This document shows positions 16,612 to 24,700 of a stretch of 40,998 bases of DNA, one piece after another (position 1 is the first letter of the stretch; the number at the start of each line of letters is the position of its first letter). The position numbers were made by a program, and so were the translations under genes. Origin of the DNA: an uncultured Prolixibacteraceae bacterium (lineage in GTDB: Bacteria; Bacteroidota; Bacteroidia; Bacteroidales; Prolixibacteraceae); the NCBI GenBank assembly GCA_937915865.1, contig CALGIG010000006.1, forward strand, positions 1-40,998, read 5' to 3'. The notes under the pieces were generated by a model. That model saw nothing but the letters and a program-made list of their open reading frames with translations, ran no database searches and was not told the DNA's origin.

Positions 16612-17159
16612 GATTTTTTGTTTTTTGTCTGACCCTTAAATAAACGCGACAAGCCCTTACGGTCTTTAATCCGTTCGGGAAGTATGTGGAGTTTACCTCT
16701 GCTGAGCATTCCCGGCGCAGTAGTCATATCCTGAAGTAAGTTTCCTGAATGCAACTTATAATCCATAACAAGACCAACTTCATGCAAGCGGCCATTGCTT
16801 TCAATTGAATTGAGAAATGATTTATGGAAAGAAACAATATCTCGGGCCTCTTTATGTACTTTCCCTTCGGCCAGTGATCGCTGGCGCAGGTAATCCATCA
16901 CCTTTGGAATATCAATTTCCATAGGGCAACGAGAATAACATGTCTCGCAAGTCAAACAAAGCCAAATACTTAGTGATCGAAGCAATTCGTCCTCAGAATC
17001 AGCATCACCTGATTGCAACATACGCATAATGACGCTTGGACGAATGTCCATTTTATCAGCAACCGGGCAGCCAGCCGTGCATTTACCACATTGATAACAT
17101 TCAACAACATCTACTCCGGTAAATTGCCTGACATTCTGCGACAATTCATTTTTTTTCAT
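16608..17159 (-). CDS. hdrC: Heterodisulfide reductase subunit C (HdrC)
   Basis: A 183-residue iron-sulfur protein with two [4Fe-4S] sites, C21/C24/C27/C31 (CYQCGKCTAGCP) and C68/C71/C74/C78 (CLTCETCYSRCP). It should move electrons from HdrA to the catalytic HdrB. Length and motif spacing are typical of soluble HdrC, and no membrane cytochrome subunit is present, which argues for the cytoplasmic HdrABC type. It is the first gene of the seven-gene minus-strand cluster. The region upstream carries two inverted-repeat operators and a plausible promoter. It overlaps hdrB by 4 bp. Confidence 0.94.
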   Translation of the reverse strand: MKKNELSQNVRQFTGVDVVECYQCGKCTAGCPVADKMDIRPSVIMRMLQSGDADSEDELLRSLSIWLCLTCETCYSRCPMEIDIPKVMDYLRQRSLAEGKVHKEARDIVSFHKSFLNSIESNGRLHEVGLVMDYKLHSGNLLQDMTTAPGMLSRGKLHILPERIKDRKGLSRLFKGQTKNKKS

Positions 17160-17249
17160 TAAAGTCTTTTGTTAGTTAGCAATAAATACAAAAGTCTATA
17201 TTACAGCAAATTACAATCAAAATAAATAACTTTTGTCATATTTGCTATT

Positions 17250-17362
17250 TTTCCGTGTTCGTACACGAAAGTATAGACTTAATATTTAAACAACAAACAA
17301 AGTGAACCAAAAAGTGAGGAAAGATGTTTTAAAATATTTTTTCCGTGTACGAACACGGAAAA
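17250..17362 (-). promoter_or_regulatory. Twin inverted-repeat operators and probable promoter of the hdr-flox operon
   Basis: Two copies of the same 16-bp inverted-repeat core are present: CCGTGTTCGTACACGA at 17253-17268 and its reverse complement CCGTGTACGAACACGG at 17343-17358, each flanked by T and A runs. Their centres are 90 bp apart. On the minus strand, TACTTTCG (17273-17266) resembles the TAnnTTTG -7 element, with TTG at 17293-17291 and a 17-bp spacer. The proximal operator would overlap this -7 and the transcript start. This arrangement suggests repression by a dimeric regulator, possibly with looping. The regulator is not identified. The rest of 17160-17496 has no recognised gene. 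Confidence 0.65.
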
Positions 17363-17496
17363 TTAAACAAATAAATCAAAAATTCAAATTCCCCTTGTTA
17401 CATAAGCCGTAAAGCTAATGATTCGTCAATCATTTAACTCTTAATGAACACAATGCCAGTTCTTCAATCTGGAACTTTTGCAATTAACTGGTTTAA

Positions 17497-17904
17497 TCAG
17501 TTTTCTTTTTTGGTGGTAGCAAGAACCATTTTAACACCAACCTTGTTACCCAATTGCAAAACATCAACCATTTTTTGGACCGCTATGCTGTTATCGCATC
17601 TTACGATGGCAAATGCTTCTTCGTTTCCTTTTTTGATTTTTCTCAATTCTGGTTCAATCTCGGAAAACTGTACTTGCTTATCATTGACATAATATCTCAG
17701 GTCTTTAGTAATCGAAATAGACGTTTTTTCATTCTGTTTATTCATCGATGGTGATTTGTCAGCTTGCGGAAGCATAAGCTTAATTGCTCCAGGAGTAATC
17801 ATGGTAGACACAATCAGAAAAAACAACATCAGGAAAAACATAATATCGCTGAACGAGTTTGTGAAAACTTCGAATTCAGTTTTTTTGGAACTCCTAAAGT
17901 TCAT
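17497..17904 (-). CDS. exbD: ExbD/TolR family biopolymer transport protein
   Basis: A 135-residue ExbD/TolR-family protein. It has a short basic N-terminus, a single transmembrane helix at about residues 19-38, and a periplasmic domain. The conserved proton-path aspartate is D20 in FSDIMFFLMLFFLIV. With the ExbB/TolQ protein encoded 5 bp upstream it should form a proton-driven motor in the inner membrane, energising TonB-dependent uptake or envelope maintenance. No tonB or tol-pal gene is nearby, so the client is unknown. Bacteroidota encode several such pairs. Confidence 0.9.
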   Translation of the reverse strand: MNFRSSKKTEFEVFTNSFSDIMFFLMLFFLIVSTMITPGAIKLMLPQADKSPSMNKQNEKTSISITKDLRYYVNDKQVQFSEIEPELRKIKKGNEEAFAIVRCDNSIAVQKMVDVLQLGNKVGVKMVLATTKKEN

Positions 17905-17909
17905 ATTAT

Positions 17910-18545
17910 CTATTTGTTTATCAAATCAATAAAACGCACACATCTATATTCCCAATTTTGAGTTAGCTTTGTTATTCGGCTATTCAAGTAATGATAAGCC
18001 AAATAAGCCAAAATTCCAATGGTAAGCCCAACTCCCGAGGTAATGAGTTTTTCGTATAATCCGCCAGAAATCAACGAAATGCTGATGTTGTCGGCAAGTG
18101 AAATATTATAAAATATTTTAATAACCCCTGAAATTGTTCCAATAAATCCGAGCATAGGGGCAACACCAGCAATAACTCCAAGGAAATACAGGTTTCCTTC
18201 ATATTTGTAAACTTCAAGTTTTCCTTCAAGCTCCATTTGATCGTGAATATCACGAATCGGACGCCCAAGATTCTGCAAGCCTTTCGAAATCAAACGAGTT
18301 TCGGATGTATTTGTCTTTTCGCAAAGTGATATGGCATTGTCAATCTTACCAGAACCAATTAATTCGTTTAACCTGTCGTAAAAATTATCATCCAGCTTTT
18401 TTTCTTTTCTGATGTAGAAAAAACGATCGAAAAAAATGAAAACAGCAATGATGGAAAGAAGGAACAAAGGAACCATCAACCATCCTCCTTTCATAATCAG
18501 GTCGATAAACGACACTTCAGACACAGTCTCTAATAAAAATATCAT
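17910..18545 (-). CDS. exbB: MotA/TolQ/ExbB proton channel family protein
   Basis: A 211-residue ExbB/TolQ-type proton channel. Three membrane segments are visible: one at about residues 19-42 (GGWLMVPLFLLSIIAVFIFF), and two in the second half, around VAPMLGFIGTISGVIKIFYN and LITSGVGLTIGILAYLAYHY. The second and third carry the GF.GT..G and TS..GL..GI signatures of the family. It works with ExbD encoded 5 bp downstream. Its ATG overlaps the stop of a 101-residue open frame by 4 bp, but that frame is doubtful. Confidence 0.92.
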   Translation of the reverse strand: MIFLLETVSEVSFIDLIMKGGWLMVPLFLLSIIAVFIFFDRFFYIRKEKKLDDNFYDRLNELIGSGKIDNAISLCEKTNTSETRLISKGLQNLGRPIRDIHDQMELEGKLEVYKYEGNLYFLGVIAGVAPMLGFIGTISGVIKIFYNISLADNISISLISGGLYEKLITSGVGLTIGILAYLAYHYLNSRITKLTQNWEYRCVRFIDLINK

Positions 18546-18847
18546 CGAACGAAATATTTAGTTGTTATTAAATTAATTACTGTATATAACGGATTAAAAA
18601 CAAGCTTGGTATAAAAGAGTAAGTTGTTTTTGTTTATTAATTTATACTTTTTCTGATTGGAAGACAAGATACCAAAATTGTAGGTCTTGCAAACCGAATT
18701 GTTAAGGAAAATATTCTCATACTTAAAAATTGGGGTGGCTAATGGCGAATAATTTGTTGTTCTAGTATAAGAATACGAATTCTCAAATAATTGAAAAGAC
18801 AAGTAATTCGTTAAATATGAATCTATTTCATGTAGTTTTTCAGTCAT
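18542..18847 (-). CDS. Doubtful hypothetical ORF overlapping exbB
   Basis: A 101-residue open frame with no recognised domain. It is rich in Asn, Tyr, Leu and Thr, as expected of a chance frame in AT-rich DNA, and has no clear membrane segment or signal peptide. The only argument for it is the ATGA overlap with the exbB start, a layout typical of translational coupling. It could equally be the 5' untranslated region of the exbB transcript. Reported because nothing else explains 18546-18847. Confidence 0.2.
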   Translation of the reverse strand: MTEKLHEIDSYLTNYLSFQLFENSYSYTRTTNYSPLATPIFKYENIFLNNSVCKTYNFGILSSNQKKYKLINKNNLLFYTKLVFNPLYTVINLITTKYFVR

Positions 18848-19201
18848 TGTTCAACACAATTCCCAAGAGAATTTAACCTTTATTATTTAAATTTTTATTG
18901 ACAAAAACAGTACCAATTTTTAGCTTTTCCCCTTGGGTTAGATTAAAACTGCCAAATATCGCCAATTAATTTGTATTAAAAAAGTAGAAAAATTTCTGTT
19001 GTTAAATATAAAATTGAGTTCTATATATATTAGTCTTTGGTTATAAGTTACTTAAATCTTACTTCGCAGGTAAGTAACCGTCCTGGTGTTATTAATTTAT
19101 AAAAACTTCGAACAAATGTTGTAAAATTTCAAAAAATCATTTTCACAACCAATTTTATTACTCAATTTTGTACCATCAAAAAACAATCAAACTTAATTGC
19201 A
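18848..19201 (+). other. AT-rich 354-bp region with a leader hairpin upstream of the carboxyltransferase gene
   Basis: No gene is seen. GTTACTTA (19047-19054) and TAAGTAAC (19071-19078) are perfect 8-bp inverted repeats with a 16-nt loop. Within the loop CTTAC (19058-19062) can compete for the same right arm. A weak -7-like CAATTTTG at 19163-19170 lies 32 bp before the ATG at 19202. If transcription starts there, the hairpin is upstream DNA and could be an operator; if it starts earlier, the hairpin is in the leader. Confidence 0.35.
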
Positions 19202-20902
19202 ATGACCAGAAAATTATTAATACGAGATGTGACAATGCGAGATGGACAACAGTCACTTTTCGCTACCAGAATGAAGCAAGCCCAAATTGACAGATTGCTT
19301 CCAATTTATAAAGAAGCTGGATTTTATGCCCTGGAAGTCTGGGGGGGGGCAGTTCCTGATTCTATTATGCGTTATTTAAATGAAGATCCGTGGGAACGCC
19401 TGGAAAAGATTAAAGCTGAAATTGGTAATGTTTCGCACCTTACAGCTTTGTCCCGTGGTAGAAATTTATTTGGCTATAATCCTTATCCAGAGGAAGTTAT
19501 AGAGGGATTTAATCGTAATGCTGTTCAATCGGGTATTTCTATTATGCGTATTTTCGACGCTTTGAATGATACCAATAATATTAAATCGACCATTAAGTAT
19601 GTAAAACAAAATGGAGGATTAGCCGATTGTGTTACTTGTTACACTGTCGATCCAAAATTCACAAAAAAAGAACGTCTCAGGGCCCGACTGAAGGGTAAAC
19701 CTTTACCTAAAGCTATTTTTACGATTGATTATTTTGTGAATATGGCTAAAGAACTGGAACAAATGGGCGCTGATATGATTACTTTGAAAGACATGGCTGG
19801 TTTAATTCCACCTGTTAAAGCTGGTAGAATTATCAAAGCTTACAAGGAAAATGTTAAAATTCCAATTGACTTTCATACCCATTGTACTCCTGGATATGGA
19901 TTAGCTTCAGCCATTACTGCAATAATTAATGGCGTTGATATTCTCGATACTGCTATCCTGAATTTTGCAGGAGGTCCGGCAGCTCCGTCTTTCGAACTTG
20001 TTCAAATTGTTTGTAATAAACTAGGTATTGAAACAGGGATTAACCTTGATGCGGTTGTTCGTATTAATAAAATTCTGAAAGAAATTCGGTTGGAAATGGC
20101 TGATATTGATAGTTACAAAATTTATCCGATTGAATTTGATATTACTAAAGATACTTTGCCTACAGATATTGATAAGTATATTGATGATGCAATTGAATAT
20201 GCAAAAACAAATGATGAAGAGAATCTGATGGATGTATGTGGTAAAGTAGAAAAGTACTTTAATTTTCCTGATCCGGATGAAAAAGTGAAATTTGCAGAAG
20301 TTCCAGGAGGTATGTATACCAATATGTTGGCTCAGTTAAAACAGTTAAAACAGGAAGAATTGTTGCCACATGTTTTAGAAGTAATCCCAACTGTTCGTTT
20401 GGCGGCTGGTTGTCCTCCACTGGTAACACCAACCAGCCAGATTGTTGGCGCCCAGGCTGTAAACTGCGTTATCGACGAAAAAAACGGAAAACCTTTCTAT
20501 AGCAACAACTCTATTCAATTCGTAAATCTGGTTAGAGGCACTTATGGAAAAACTCCAACGCCAGTCGATCCTGATTTCCGTGAAAAAATTGCTGGTACAA
20601 GAGAAGAAATTCCTTACAATACAGCCAACTACAAAAAGCAGGACAATCCTTCATTTCCGCAATATGGCGAGGGTGTAAAATTGGCCATGAACGAAAAAGA
20701 GGAATTACTTTTGGAATTGTTCCCGAATGTTGCTAACAAATTCCTTCACGATAAGGTTGAACGTATTTATGGCGAAAAAATAAAAGCTGAAGAACAGAAA
20801 AAAATAGACGCTTTTGACGCAGAACGTCAAAAATACTTATCGCTTTCTGACGAAGAAAAAGAAGCCAGATTGGTTGAAGGCTTATACCACTGGAACTGCT
20901 AA
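19202..20902 (+). CDS. Pyruvate/oxaloacetate carboxyltransferase subunit (OadA/transcarboxylase 5S type, no biotin domain)
   Basis: A 566-residue biotin-dependent carboxyltransferase of the HMGL-like TIM-barrel family. RDVTMRDGQQSLFATR at residues 8-23 supplies metal ligand D14. FHTHCT (224-229) supplies H225 and H227. TLKDMAG (194-200) holds K196, the position carboxylated in the 5S subunit. The C-terminal carboxylase-associated domain is present, but the chain ends at GLYHWNC without a lipoyl/biotinyl domain. It must therefore use a separate carrier, plausibly the one encoded at 29787-30227. Residues 152-172 form a basic insertion. Candidate roles are oxaloacetate decarboxylase alpha, pyruvate carboxylase subunit B or transcarboxylase 5S. 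The codons for W47-G48-G49 produce a run of nine G. Confidence 0.9.
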   Translation: MTRKLLIRDVTMRDGQQSLFATRMKQAQIDRLLPIYKEAGFYALEVWGGAVPDSIMRYLNEDPWERLEKIKAEIGNVSHLTALSRGRNLFGYNPYPEEVIEGFNRNAVQSGISIMRIFDALNDTNNIKSTIKYVKQNGGLADCVTCYTVDPKFTKKERLRARLKGKPLPKAIFTIDYFVNMAKELEQMGADMITLKDMAGLIPPVKAGRIIKAYKENVKIPIDFHTHCTPGYGLASAITAIINGVDILDTAILNFAGGPAAPSFELVQIVCNKLGIETGINLDAVVRINKILKEIRLEMADIDSYKIYPIEFDITKDTLPTDIDKYIDDAIEYAKTNDEENLMDVCGKVEKYFNFPDPDEKVKFAEVPGGMYTNMLAQLKQLKQEELLPHVLEVIPTVRLAAGCPPLVTPTSQIVGAQAVNCVIDEKNGKPFYSNNSIQFVNLVRGTYGKTPTPVDPDFREKIAGTREEIPYNTANYKKQDNPSFPQYGEGVKLAMNEKEELLLELFPNVANKFLHDKVERIYGEKIKAEEQKKIDAFDAERQKYLSLSDEEKEARLVEGLYHWNC

Positions 20903-20917
20903 AAACCATTTCCATAT

Positions 20918-20959
20918 AAAACGGGCATTGCTAAAATTTAAGCGATGCCCGTTTTCTTT
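20918..20959. terminator. Bidirectional intrinsic terminator
   Basis: AAAACGGGCAT (20918-20928) pairs with ATGCCCGTTTT (20945-20955), extended inward by GCT/AGC, and is flanked by A and T runs on both sides. It lies between the convergent carboxyltransferase and dedA genes and can serve both. Confidence 0.85.
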
Positions 20960-20978
20960 ATCAATTAATCGGTGAACG

Positions 20979-21599
20979 TTATTCTTTCTTCTTTTTATAC
21001 TTCCATATCAGGTAGGCTACAAAAATAGCTCCGAGTCCAAGTAATATGTACGAAAGTTCGTGCATATATTTCATTAGCAAATCTTGCTGAGAATACAGAT
21101 AATAACTCAATGAAGCCAGAATAATATGCCAGATAGTTGAACCTAGGGCTGTGTAAAGAATAAACTGTTTGACATCCATCTTAGCGAGGCCTGCCGGTAT
21201 CGAAATCAAATGTCGAATTCCGGGTATCAGCCTTCCTATAAATGTTGAACTTCTACCATGTCTGTTAAAGTAAGCCTCTGCATGTTCAATTTTTGCCTGG
21301 TTCAGGAAAAACAATTTTCCTGCTTTGGATTCAGCAAAACTATAAACAATCACGCGGCCTAACCAGCGAGCCATTATATAATTAAACATTGCCCCGATAA
21401 TTGCCCCTAGTGTAGCAAACAAAACAACCAGGTAAATATTTAAATCTCCGGTTTTTAAAGCATACCAAATCGCTGGTGGTATTACAATTTCAGAAGGTAG
21501 GGGAACAAATGAACTTTCTATAGCCATTAGTAAAATAATGGTGAAATAATTCATGTGACTCATATACCATTCGGCTAATGTTTGGAAAAATTCGAGCAT
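20979..21599 (-). CDS. DedA/SNARE-associated family membrane protein
   Basis: A 206-residue DedA-family protein. Members of this family are thought to handle phospholipid scrambling or undecaprenyl-phosphate recycling in the inner membrane. The family motif is seen as ESSFVPLPSEIVIPPA near the N-terminus, with G-rich FATLGAIIGAMFNYIMAR and the later FIGRLIPGIRHLISIPAGLAKM segment. About four to five membrane segments are predicted, and the C-terminus is basic. The frame is open to 21689, but those 30 extra residues are encoded by the terminator hairpin following purL, so the ATG at 21599 is chosen. Exact substrate unknown. Confidence 0.88.
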   Translation of the reverse strand: MLEFFQTLAEWYMSHMNYFTIILLMAIESSFVPLPSEIVIPPAIWYALKTGDLNIYLVVLFATLGAIIGAMFNYIMARWLGRVIVYSFAESKAGKLFFLNQAKIEHAEAYFNRHGRSSTFIGRLIPGIRHLISIPAGLAKMDVKQFILYTALGSTIWHIILASLSYYLYSQQDLLMKYMHELSYILLGLGAIFVAYLIWKYKKKKE

Positions 21600-21654
21600 A
21601 AGATTTAATTTATGATGTAACCAAAGACAGTTGAAAAATAGTAGAACAAAAATA

Positions 21655-21688
21655 AAAGGCTTTCTTAGTTTTACAAGAAAGCCTTTCA
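21655..21688 (-). terminator. Intrinsic terminator after purL
   Basis: AAAGGCTTTCTT and AAGAAAGCCTTT are inverted repeats around a short AGTTTTAC loop, starting 16 bp past the purL stop on the minus strand. They lie upstream of the chosen dedA start, which separates the two transcripts and argues against the longer dedA frame. Confidence 0.8.
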
Positions 21689-21703
21689 ATCAGATTTAAT
21701 TTC

Positions 21704-24700
21704 TTATTTAGTTTTCTTTTCGATCCACTTTTTTGCATTCACAAAGGCTTCGATCCACGGCGCCACTTCATCGAATTTGCGTTCCTGAGGATAATATGGC
21801 CAGTGATAAGGTTTGAAAGCACGTTCGAGATGTGGCATCATCACCAGGTGACGGCCATCTTCAGAGCAAAGCCCTGCTGTGTGATAGTCGGAACCATTTG
21901 GGTTGCCAGGATATCCGGTATTGCTATATTTCATCGGGATGCAATAAGCTGATTCTTCCTGTGGAAGACTGAATTTTCCTTCACCGTGAGCTACCCAAAC
22001 GCCCAATTTCATTCCTGAAAGCGATTTCAGCATGACTGAATTATTTGGAAGAACATCGACATTCAGGAAGATAGATTCAAACTTGTGCGATTCGTTGTGC
22101 AACATTTTTGGCTGTGCAGGTCTTCCCGGATAAACCAAGCCCAGTTCAACCATCAATTGGCAACCATTGCAAACGCCCAAACTCAAAGTGTCTTCGCGTT
22201 TGTAGAAATTATCGAGCGCTTGTTTTGCTTTCTCGTTGTATTTGAAAGCGCCGGCCCATCCTTTTGCCGAGCCCATAACGTCGGAATTGGAGAAACCGCC
22301 TACAAACACAATCATGTTCACATCTTCCAGCGTTTCACGGCCCGAAATCAGGTCGGTCATGTGCACGTCTTTCACGTCCATTCCGGCCAGGTACATGGCA
22401 TAAGCCATTTCGCGGTCACCATTCACACCTTTTTCACGAATAATAGCAGCTTTCACTCCGCTTGGCGTGCGGCGTTTCAGGTCGATGCCCAAATCGGACG
22501 CTTTGCCGGTGAACCCTTTGAAATCGTATTTCAGTTCGTTCTTTTTATAATTGCTATAGCGTTCGAGCGCCTTTTTCTCACCCGATTGTTTGCGGTCGAG
22601 CAGGTATGAAGTTTTGAACCATAAATCGCGCAGTGAATTCAAGTCGAAATCGAATGAATCGGCACCGTTTTTCACAATGAATTCACGTTTTTCGGCCGGC
22701 GTGCCAATATTAACGACATTAATTCCGGCAACATTCATTTTTGCTTCGAAAGCAGCAGAATCGGCTACCTGAACAACTACGCCCGGATTTTCGCTGAACA
22801 ATGCTTTCACGCTGTCAGTTTCGCCCAAGCCAGTCAAATCAAGATTCAATCCTGAATGATTGTCGCCAAAACACATTTCGAGCAAAGTGGTGATCAAACC
22901 TCCGGAAGCAATATCGTGTCCGGCCAGAATCAGGTTGGCGTCAATGCAATCCTGAAGCGTATTGAAGGTTTTCACAAAGTAAGCTGGGTCAGCAACCGTA
23001 GGAGCCAAATTCCCCAATTTATTGATGATTTGTGAGAATGCGCTTCCACCTAAACGACGCTCCATTCCTGAGAAATCGACCAGGTAAATGGCCGAATTTT
23101 CAGCATTAACAAGAACCGGTTCAACCACTTTTTTTACATCCGAAACTTCTCCAGATGCCGAAATGATCACCGTTCCGGGCGCGTAAACTACACCGTCTTT
23201 GTATTTCTGGGTCATCGACATGGAGTCTTTTCCTGTCGGAATATTAATTCCCAAAGCGATGGCGAAATCGCTGGCGGCTTTAACAGCTTTGTAAATACGG
23301 GCATTTTCTCCGGCATTTTTGGCGGGCCACATCCAGTTGGCGCTCAGCGAAACACCTTTCATTCGGTCGGTCAGCGGAGCAAAAACGATGTTGGTGAGTG
23401 ATTCGGCAATCGAAAGCACCGAACCGGCTTCAGCATTAACCAAGGCAGCTACAGGTGCATGACCAATGGTTGTTGCAAATCCATATTCGCCTTGATAATC
23501 GAGAGTAATAACACCCACATTATTTAAAGGAAGCTGTAATTCACCGGCACTCTGCTGTTTGGCAATGCGTCCGGTTACCGAGCGGTCAACTTTGTTGGTG
23601 AGCCAGTCTTTACAAGCCACACTTTCCAGTTGAAGCACATCTTCCAGGTATGTTTCTATTTTAGCCTGATCGTATTCCAGTTCTGCAAATTTTTCGGCAA
23701 TCGTGGTGTCGGTCAAAACCGTTTTTGGCGGTTTACCAAACATGTATGATAATTGCCAGTCGATTGGCTTTTCGCCGGTTTTCGAGTTTTCGAAAGTAAA
23801 CTGCATGTCGCCGGTCGCCTCGCCAATAACATACATTGGGGCCCGTTCACGGTCAGCAATACGCTGTAACAGTGGCACATCTTTTTCGTGCATCACCAGT
23901 CCCATGCGCTCCTGCGACTCGTTTCCAATGATTTCCTTCTGAGAAAGTGTCGGGTCGCCAACGGGCAATTTCGAAGTGTCAATTTTGCCACCCGTTGCTT
24001 CAACCAATTCCGATAAGCAGTTTAAGTGACCGCCTGCGCCATGGTCGTGCACCGTGATAATTGGGTTATCGGTTGATTCGCTCAAAGCGCGGATGGCATT
24101 GTAAACACGTTTCTGCATTTCGGGATTGGCGCGCTGAACAGCGTTCAACTCGATGGCATTTTCGAATTCACCTGTAGCCACCGACGAAACAGCTCCACCG
24201 CCCATTCCGATGCGGTAATTATCGCCACCTAAAAGCACCACTTTGTCGCCTTTAGTCGGCTCGTCTTTCAGGCTATCTTTTTTAGCGCCAAAACCGATAC
24301 CGCCAGCCAACATGATTACTTTATCGAATCCCCATTTCTTATTATTTTCGAAATGCTCAAAGGTTAATACTGATCCTGTAATCAGCGGCTGACCAAACTT
24401 ATTTCCGAAATCGCTGGCACCATTCGACGCTTTGATCAGGATTTCTTCAGGAGTCTGGTACAACCAATCGCGTTCAGGAATTGCATTTTCCCACCGAGCC
24501 CCTCCAAACCTCCCCGAAGGAGAGGCTTCAAAACCTGCTTCTTCAACTGGGTTTTCGGCAACCTGGTTGTTTAAGTCCCCCTTTGGGGGATTTAGGGGGC
24601 TTGCATTTTTATTTCTTGGGTATGAAGTCATGTAAACGGCAGTTCCGGCAATTGGCAAACTTCCCTTTCCACCGGCAATGCGGTCGCGGATTTCACCTCC

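Noticed and set aside
21600..21689. N-terminal extension of the DedA protein
   Set aside because: It is encoded by the purL terminator hairpin; the ATG at 21599 fits the family start.
22085..22609. 174-residue plus-strand open frame inside purL
   Set aside because: Antisense shadow; Phe/His-rich composition with no domain, opposite conserved glutaminase-domain codons.
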